Source: Geomonas ferrireducens (GTDB taxonomy: Bacteria; Desulfobacterota; Desulfuromonadia; Geobacterales; Geobacteraceae). Taken from it: DNA of 64,000 nucleotides. The notes under the pieces are model-generated. The model was not told the origin of the DNA, did no database searches, and was given only the letters and a program-made list of their open reading frames with translations. Positions 59,040 to 64,000 of the stretch are shown here, one piece after another (the first letter of the stretch is position 1; each line of letters starts with the position of its first letter). The stretch spans positions 1 to 64,000 of the forward strand of contig NZ_SSYA01000002.1 of the NCBI RefSeq assembly GCF_004917065.1. Reading direction: 5' to 3'. Position numbers and translations under genes: made by a program.

Positions 59040-59984
59040 CTATGGTTCCAGCTGTTCCAGGGCGGTCTGCGCCTCGGAGAATTCCGGGTTGATCCTGAGC
59101 GCCTGACGCAGGTAGAAGCGCGCGTCCGCTGCGGCCCCCAAGTCCTTGCAGCAAAGTGCCAGGAGGTAGGGGATCTCCGCCATGGGGAACTCCAGCGCGA
59201 ACCAGGCGTCCGCCATCACGTCGTTCAGGATCGCCGTCGCCTCCTGGTACCCCCCCTCTTCCCTGAGCGCCATGGCGCCCGCGATCGCCTCGAGGTAATC
59301 GACGGCAGGCACACGCGGCACCTCTCCCCTGTCGATCCGCTCCAGGCGTGCCTTCAGCTCGGCCTTCGCCTGCTCCTCGACCTCCGGGAGCAGCGCGCGC
59401 CACAAGGAGGCCGCCTTGTCGTATTTCCCCAGCAGGAAGGAGACCTCCGCCAGGGTGGTCAGGCAGCGCGGCTGATCACCTGCCAGCTCGCGGGCACGGT
59501 CCAGGTACTGTTCCGCCCTGAAAAGGGCCGCAGTGGAAAGGTGCAGGGCCGAGAAACGGCACGCCTGATCGAGCAGGGTGACGCCGATCTCCAGCGGGAA
59601 GTGGGCGTTTTCCGGCTCGAGGAGCGAGAAGATGCGCAAAAGCTTCACCCTGCGCTCCAGGTAGGGAACCTCGACATCCTTCTCGCCGAGCATCAGGATG
59701 TAGCTCGCGAGCTCGGAGACGTAATGGGGGTACCCCTTCAGCATCTCGGCGTAGCGCTCGCAGTAGCGGCACCCGGGATCCTGGCGCAGCGCATGGTAGA
59801 CGCCGCGTCCCACCGCGTCGTACCCGGGCACCTGCCCCGCGAGGGCGCGGTAGTCCTCGTCCAGAAGCGGGATCGGTTCGGGGCCAAGCGAAAACACCAC
59901 CTTGCCGTCCAGGCCGCTCACCTCGCTCCCTGAGGGGGGGCGATAGTAGGTAACACCATTGATGGGGGTCATATCCCTTTCCAT
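59040..59984 (-). CDS. tetratricopeptide-like helical protein
   Basis: 314 residues from the ATG with AAGGAG 9 nt upstream (the frame runs 20 codons further up without an SD). After an N-terminal ~60-residue region, residues 90-314 are paired helices of TPR character: AALFRAEQYLDRARELAGDQ, CLTTLAEVSFLLGKYDKAAS and ARFYLRQALRINPEFSEAQT. An RYCERYAEML CxxC-like segment occurs near 72. No signal peptide, so cytosolic. Probably a scaffold protein. It follows the preceding gene by 22 bp. Confidence 0.75.
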   Translation of the reverse strand: MERDMTPINGVTYYRPPSGSEVSGLDGKVVFSLGPEPIPLLDEDYRALAGQVPGYDAVGRGVYHALRQDPGCRYCERYAEMLKGYPHYVSELASYILMLGEKDVEVPYLERRVKLLRIFSLLEPENAHFPLEIGVTLLDQACRFSALHLSTAALFRAEQYLDRARELAGDQPRCLTTLAEVSFLLGKYDKAASLWRALLPEVEEQAKAELKARLERIDRGEVPRVPAVDYLEAIAGAMALREEGGYQEATAILNDVMADAWFALEFPMAEIPYLLALCCKDLGAAADARFYLRQALRINPEFSEAQTALEQLEP

Positions 59985-60006
59985 TAAGCGCACTCCTTTT
60001 CCCTTG

Positions 60007-60813
60007 TTACCGCTCCCGATGCGGGAACGTGTCCACACCGGCATGCACGCCGATAGTCTTGTAGATCCTCACGTCGTCCCACGGCTCATCCATGATGCCA
60101 TCGTGGATCGCCCAACTGCGCCCGAGGACGCTCTTTTCCATACCGGGGCGCCTGAAGGGGGTGGAGCCGTCCAGCCTCCGGAACAGCACGCCCCCCGGGG
60201 CGAACCCGGCGTCGATCTCCTGCATGAGACGCTTTCCCACCACGTAGTCGAAACCGTACCCCTCGTAGCGGATCGCGTTGTCGTAGGTTAAGGGCTCGGC
60301 CACGATGAGCTGCATGCCGAGCCCCGCGACCAGGCGCTCAAGCAGGGGGAGGAACTCCCCGAACATCCTCAGGCCGCGCCGGGTCTGGTTCGGGAAGAGC
60401 CCCGCCTCCATGGCCCGCACCTCCTCGGGGAGGTTGCGCCCGAGCGTCGCGAACAGGTTGTTGCGCCCCTTTTCGTCGAGGTCGACGTCGTAGCGCGGCG
60501 CCGTCGGGTCGGCGATGGTGCAGTAGGAAAGCTCCATCTGGCCGTGATGCGTGTCGCACAGGTCCAGGATGAAGGCGGGATCCTGGTCGTCCGGGCTGCA
60601 GCGCGTCACGAGGCGCAGAAAGCGCAGCCCCTCCGGCGCGATCACCTCGATTACCCCGCCCCCTTTCGCCACCATGGACAGCAGACGCTCGGGGAGTAGC
60701 GACCGGTAAATCGCCTCCTTCTCCGCGGAGGGCAACCGGTTGATGTCGTTCAGGGAGAAGAGCTGGCTTCCCCCCAGGTCCCTGAGCGGCTCATGTGAGG
60801 TGTCGTTTGCCAT
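60007..60813 (-). CDS. conserved hypothetical protein
   Basis: 268 residues from an ATG inside the end of the deacetylase gene (overlap 23 nt, so translationally coupled). Recognisable blocks: LSMVAKGGGVIEVIAPEGLRFL, CSPDDQDPAFILDLCDTHHG, LTYDNAIRYEGYGFDYVVGK and MEKSVLGRSWAIHDGIMDEP. I do not recognise the family. The YEGYGF segment is loosely like an acetyltransferase fold end, but there is no acetyl-CoA loop. The overlap ties it functionally to the deacetylase. Confidence 0.7.
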   Translation of the reverse strand: MANDTSHEPLRDLGGSQLFSLNDINRLPSAEKEAIYRSLLPERLLSMVAKGGGVIEVIAPEGLRFLRLVTRCSPDDQDPAFILDLCDTHHGQMELSYCTIADPTAPRYDVDLDEKGRNNLFATLGRNLPEEVRAMEAGLFPNQTRRGLRMFGEFLPLLERLVAGLGMQLIVAEPLTYDNAIRYEGYGFDYVVGKRLMQEIDAGFAPGGVLFRRLDGSTPFRRPGMEKSVLGRSWAIHDGIMDEPWDDVRIYKTIGVHAGVDTFPHRER

Positions 60814-61948
60814 AGTCGCCGATGAGGACGGGGAAAACGTGTTTGCGCACGTAGGCGATGCTCTTCTCCACCGCGTCGAGCGCACGGTTGCGGTCGTCAT
60901 CCTGGGCCCAGTGCATCGCGTCCAGGAGCATCCGGTGCGGGTAACCAAGCTGCGCGATGAGCTTCACGAAGGAGGCGGGGAGCCTCGGGGAGACCTCCCG
61001 GTCATTCATGATACCCCAGGCGATGGTCCAAGCCCTGGCGACGTTCATCTGGTCGTACCCTCCACCACCTACCCCTACCCAGGGGATCTCCAGGGCACGC
61101 AGCTTTCTCATGATGTAGGAGTAGGCATGCGTGGTGACCTCGAGCCTCGTTAGCGGGTCGGTCCTGAAGGTATCGGCACCGAGTTGGGTCACCATGACGT
61201 CCGGGTTGAAAGCGGCGATGAGCGGGAAGGCGACCTCGTCGAAGGCCTTCATGAACAGCGCGTCGTCGGTGTGCGCCAGAAGCGGCAGGTTCACCGAGTA
61301 CCCTTTCCCCCTCCCTTCGCCGGTCTCGTTCTCGAAGCCGGTGCCGGGAAAGAAGTAGACCCCGCTTTCGTGCAGCGAGATGGTGAGCACCCGGTCGCAA
61401 TCGTAGAAGGCGTTCTGGACGCCGTCGCCGTGGTGGGCGTCGAGGTCCAGGTAGACCACCCGTTTACCCCGCTCTCGCAGGTAATTGATGGCGACCACGG
61501 CGTCATTCAAGTACGAAAAGCCGGAGGCCCTTCCCTTCTGGGCGTGGTGATACCCGCCAAGGAGGTTAAAAGCGGCGGTGAAACCTTCCTCGGTCACCAG
61601 GCGCGCCGCCTCCAGGGTACCGGACACCCCGAGACAGGCCCAATCGTAGACCCCGGGAAAGATGGGATTCTCAACGTCGCCAAGTCCGTAGCGGAAGTCG
61701 GCCCTCGGTTCCTGGGCTTCGCTGAACTCGCGCAACCGGTCGAGGTACTCGGCGGAGTGCGCCCCAAGGAGCTCCTTTTCGTCCACCGGGCGAGGACGCA
61801 CCTCGGACATCCCCGGGAGATCCAGAAGCCCGTACGCCGCCATGAGATCGCGTGCCAGACGGTAGCGCTGCACCTTGAATGGGTGCTGTTCGCCGTAGCA
61901 GAACCCGCTTAGGTCTGCGCAGGCGATGAGAGCGGTTTTGCGGGACAA
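60791..61948 (-). CDS. histone deacetylase-family (AcuC-like) amidohydrolase
   Basis: 385 residues from a TTG start with GGAGG 6 nt upstream. ACADLSGFCYGEQHPFK starts the arginase/deacetylase fold; GGYHHAQKGRASGFSYLND has the His pair, VYLDLDAHHGDGVQNAF the zinc Asp-x-His, and the later QLGADTF the second Asp. It should remove acyl groups from lysines or polyamines; in AcuC the target is acetyl-CoA synthetase. It is first of a three-gene run with the unknown and TPR genes. Confidence 0.9.
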   Translation of the reverse strand: MSRKTALIACADLSGFCYGEQHPFKVQRYRLARDLMAAYGLLDLPGMSEVRPRPVDEKELLGAHSAEYLDRLREFSEAQEPRADFRYGLGDVENPIFPGVYDWACLGVSGTLEAARLVTEEGFTAAFNLLGGYHHAQKGRASGFSYLNDAVVAINYLRERGKRVVYLDLDAHHGDGVQNAFYDCDRVLTISLHESGVYFFPGTGFENETGEGRGKGYSVNLPLLAHTDDALFMKAFDEVAFPLIAAFNPDVMVTQLGADTFRTDPLTRLEVTTHAYSYIMRKLRALEIPWVGVGGGGYDQMNVARAWTIAWGIMNDREVSPRLPASFVKLIAQLGYPHRMLLDAMHWAQDDDRNRALDAVEKSIAYVRKHVFPVLIGDYGKRHLT

Positions 61949-62022
61949 CAGCCACCTCCGGCCGAAATTCTGCACAAATTTACCCGCTGGCCGTTTACAG
62001 GTCAACAGTTAATCCTGCCTAT

Positions 62023-62060
62023 CCCTTGGGCAGCGTCGCCCATTAATTGGGCACCAAGGG
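62023..62060. promoter_or_regulatory. nested inverted repeats upstream of the ammonium transporter
   Basis: CCCTTGG (62023-62029) is inverted as CCAAGGG (62054-62060), and inside, GCCCA (62038-62042) as TGGGC (62048-62052). They are about 60-95 bp upstream of the sigma-54 promoter, the usual position for an enhancer-binding activator. Alternatively it is an end hairpin for an unknown transcript. Confidence 0.45.
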
Positions 62061-62117
62061 GCATCCTTTTCATTAGACCCGTGAGGCGACCAACGTAATT
62101 CCAAGCAGATATGGATT

Positions 62118-62132
62118 TGGCAGAGACCTTGC
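62118..62132 (+). promoter_or_regulatory. sigma-54 promoter of the ammonium transporter
   Basis: TGGCAGAGACCTTGC matches the -24/-12 consensus, with GG and GC in register. The predicted start is about 42 bp before the ATG. Confidence 0.88.
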
Positions 62133-62185
62133 TATGACTCGGCGTTCTCCAACGAAGGGGGGCATTTACCAACGGAGGTAATGGA

Positions 62186-63406
62186 ATGAACGGGATGTCG
62201 ACGATGACAGGTCTTGTAAACAGCAGCGATGTGCTCTTCCTCATGTTAGGCGCCGTCATGGTCTTCGCCATGCACGCCGGCTTCGCCTTCCTCGAGGTGG
62301 GAACGGTACGCAAGAAGAACCAGGTGAATGCCTTCGTGAAGATCCTGACCGACTGGTCCATCTCGACCGTGGTCTACTTCCTCGTCGGTTTTCCCATCGC
62401 CTACGGCATCAGCTTCCTGAAGCCTGTTAAAGAACTCCTGGGCTCCAACCAGGGGTACGACATCACCCACTACTTCTTCCTGCTCTGCTTCGCCGCCTGC
62501 ATCCCCGCCATCATCTCCGGCGGCATCGCCGAGCGCGCCAAGTTCTGGCCGCAGGTGATCGCCGGCGCCGTTTTCGCCGGTCTCACCTACCCCCTCTTCG
62601 AGTCCCTCATCTGGGGGCAGAACTCTTCCGCGCTGCAGGGCCTCTTCAAGTCCATCGGCGGCGCCGAGTTCCATGACTATGCAGGCTCCGTTGTGGTTCA
62701 CTCCATCGGCGGCTGGCTCGCCCTCCCCGCGGTCATCATCCTCGGGCCCCGCATGGGGCGCTACGTAAGGGGCAAGTCCCACCCGATCCCGATCAGCAAC
62801 ATCCCCTTCCTCGCCCTGGGCTCCTGGATCCTCGCCGTCGGCTGGTTCGGCTTCAACGTGATGAGCGCCGGCCACCTCGAGAAGATCTCTGGTCTCGTGG
62901 CGGTGAACTCGCTGATGGCCATGGTGGGTGGCGTGCTCGCGGCCCTCATCGCAGGCAGGAACGACCCCGGCTTCGTGCACAACGGCGCCCTTGCCGGCCT
63001 CATCGCCGTCTGCGCCGGCTCCGACATCATGCACCCGCTCTTCGCTTTCGTAACCGGCGCCGTAGCGTCGGTCATCTTCGTCTACGGCTTCCACCTCGAG
63101 CAGGAAAAGCTCAAGATCGACGACGTCTTAGGCGTTTGGCCGCTGCATGGCGTGATCGGCTCCTGGGGGGGGATCGCCGCGGGCCTCTTCGGCGGCGAGG
63201 CGCTCGGCGGCCTGGGCGGGGTGACCTTCCTCTCCCAGCTTCTCGGCTCCCTCTCCGCGATCGTCTTCGCCCTTGTGAACGGCTTCGTCATCTACGGCAT
63301 CCTCAGCAAGACGGTAGGGATCAGGCTGAGCCAGGAGGAAGAATTCAACGGTGCCGACCTCTCCATCCACAGCATCGGCGCATACCCGGAAGACCATATC
63401 CGCTAG
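62186..63406 (+). CDS. amt: ammonium transporter
   Basis: 406 residues with the ~11 helices of the Amt/Rh family. LGAVMVFAMHAGFAFLEVGT, EYAGS-like FHDYAGSVVVHSIGGWLALP and the late GVWPLHGVIGSWGG supply the conserved His residues of the pore. It conducts ammonium across the inner membrane and is normally gated by a P-II protein. Neither a glnK nor another P-II gene is adjacent; glnB is 51 kb away. SD GGAGG precedes the ATG. A strong terminator follows. Confidence 0.95.
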   Translation: MNGMSTMTGLVNSSDVLFLMLGAVMVFAMHAGFAFLEVGTVRKKNQVNAFVKILTDWSISTVVYFLVGFPIAYGISFLKPVKELLGSNQGYDITHYFFLLCFAACIPAIISGGIAERAKFWPQVIAGAVFAGLTYPLFESLIWGQNSSALQGLFKSIGGAEFHDYAGSVVVHSIGGWLALPAVIILGPRMGRYVRGKSHPIPISNIPFLALGSWILAVGWFGFNVMSAGHLEKISGLVAVNSLMAMVGGVLAALIAGRNDPGFVHNGALAGLIAVCAGSDIMHPLFAFVTGAVASVIFVYGFHLEQEKLKIDDVLGVWPLHGVIGSWGGIAAGLFGGEALGGLGGVTFLSQLLGSLSAIVFALVNGFVIYGILSKTVGIRLSQEEEFNGADLSIHSIGAYPEDHIR

Positions 63407-63434
63407 GTATCGAATCTCACTTCTCAGAAAGATC

Positions 63435-63466
63435 AGGAGGCCCGGAAACGGGCCTCCTTTTTTTTA
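63435..63466 (+). terminator. terminator of the ammonium transporter
   Basis: AGGAGGCCCG and CGGGCCTCCT form a 10-bp stem with a GAAA tetraloop and a long T-run. Confidence 0.95.
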
Positions 63467-63468
63467 TT

Positions 63469-63496
63469 TTGAAATTTCCTACGAAGTATGTATTAT
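63469..63496 (+). promoter_or_regulatory. sigma-70-type promoter of the last gene
   Basis: TTGAAA and TATTAT with a 16-bp spacer, beginning right after the terminator T-run and about 47 bp from the next ATG. Confidence 0.6.
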
Positions 63497-63542
63497 TTGC
63501 GATGTTAAAAGCTTCTCATTACCGTTAAAGGCGTACTCTATC

Positions 63543-64000
63543 ATGAAGATACCCTTGGGACAGTTGCTGGTTCGATCCGGCATCATAACGGTAAAGACCC
63601 TGGAGCGGGCACTGGCGCGTCAGGCAACTTGCGGCAAGAGACTTGGAGGGGTGCTCCTTGAGATGGGGGTGCTGACCGAGGACGAGCTGCTGGAAGCGCT
63701 GGGGCAGCAGTACGGCCTCGACACGGTCCCCAGGCTCTTCACGGGACAACTCCCTGCCGAGCTACTGGCACTGGTGCCGGCGGACCTAGCCATCACGAGA
63801 CCGCTTCTGCCGCTGCGGCTGGAAAACGGTGCGCTCTTTGTCGCGGTCAGCGACCCGCTCGACGGGGAGACCGTGGCGCTTCTGGAGCGGCACGGCTCCG
63901 TGAGGGTAACTCAGTTGCTTTGCCGCCCCGGTGAGCTTGCCGCCGCTGTGAAACAGCAATACCACCGTGACCAGGGGGGGAGCGACATGAAGATCCTCGT
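63543..64000 (+). CDS. MshEN/GspE N-terminal-domain protein, truncated by window edge
   Basis: 152 codons are visible and the frame is open to the edge. KIPLGQLLVRSGIITVKTLE and LGGVLLEMGVLTEDELLEAL are the two half-repeats of the type II secretion/PilB N-terminal domain, some of which bind cyclic di-GMP. In the last bases the frame reads SDMKILV, which looks like the beginning of a CheY-type receiver (MKILVVDD-like). Either the protein continues into a response-regulator domain or a new gene starts there after a GGGGGG SD. The SD of this gene is weak. Confidence 0.65.
   Translation, partial: MKIPLGQLLVRSGIITVKTLERALARQATCGKRLGGVLLEMGVLTEDELLEALGQQYGLDTVPRLFTGQLPAELLALVPADLAITRPLLPLRLENGALFVAVSDPLDGETVALLERHGSVRVTQLLCRPGELAAAVKQQYHRDQGGSDMKIL

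Overview
The window looks like chromosome of a dissimilatory metal-reducing deltaproteobacterium of the Geobacteraceae (Geobacter/Geomonas/Citrifermentans type). The basis is the content: a four-subunit 2-oxoacid:ferredoxin oxidoreductase, a DmsE-type multiheme cytochrome next to an MtrB/PioB-like outer-membrane barrel, glutamine synthetases I and III side by side, MucR/Ros and GGDEF regulators, high GC, and G/C-rich dispersed palindromes between genes. Family-level placement is inference; no 16S or marker search was possible.

Layout. 1-4.5 kb is an accessory zone: a 21-bp tandem repeat array running in from the left, an acetyltransferase/WbuC cupin pair, a methyltransferase, a decayed Fic module and a phospholipase-D-type lipoprotein. 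4.8-9.2 kb holds tRNA-Gly, small housekeeping genes (nucleotidyltransferase, thioesterase, gluQ, ppnP) and a lipoprotein behind a palindrome-covered promoter. 9.2-13.6 kb is a nitrogen block, glnB-glnA and glnN, each behind a recognisable sigma-54 promoter; a third such promoter precedes the ammonium transporter at 62.2 kb, so three loci look like one nitrogen-responsive set. 13.7-18.8 kb has an M23 peptidase, hrpB, a HAD phosphatase and a PAP2 phosphatase.

19.0-23.34 kb is the most distinctive part: a 4.3-kb integrative element inside a tRNA-Gln gene. It is bounded by a 44-bp perfect direct repeat (tRNA anticodon loop to CCA end) and carries a tyrosine recombinase plus two cargo genes: a coiled-coil/transmembrane/SH3 protein and a TIR-like (CAP12/PF10137-type) protein. 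This is the layout expected of a small anti-phage defence island. The element separates tRNA-Gln from tRNA-Glu and appears to supply both a new terminator and a new promoter for the tRNAs.

23.4-26.2 kb is korDABC. 26.3-36.5 kb carries a MucR-family regulator, a pseudouridine synthase, DUF445, accA, dnaE, a pirin and hisS. 36.7-42.2 kb has a REC-GGDEF response regulator, ComEC, a small Fis-like protein and a radical SAM protein. 42.5-50.6 kb is a minus-strand fatty acid/phospholipid block (yceD-rpmF-plsX-fabH-fabD-fabG-acpP-fabF) continuing into rpiB and glyA, preceded by sppA.

52.2-58.2 kb is a minus-strand run joining an Mla-type ABC ATPase, a lipoprotein cytochrome with ten haem motifs, an MtrB/PioB-type barrel, an ABC_sub_bind-family protein, a single-domain response regulator and a small cysteine-tailed protein. 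It resembles an extracellular electron transfer conduit with an unusual transporter and regulatory escort. 58.5-62 kb has a CoA-binding protein, a 31-residue membrane peptide, and three tightly packed genes ending with a histone-deacetylase-family enzyme. The window closes with an ammonium transporter and the 5' part of a MshEN/GspE-N-domain gene that may run into a response-regulator domain.
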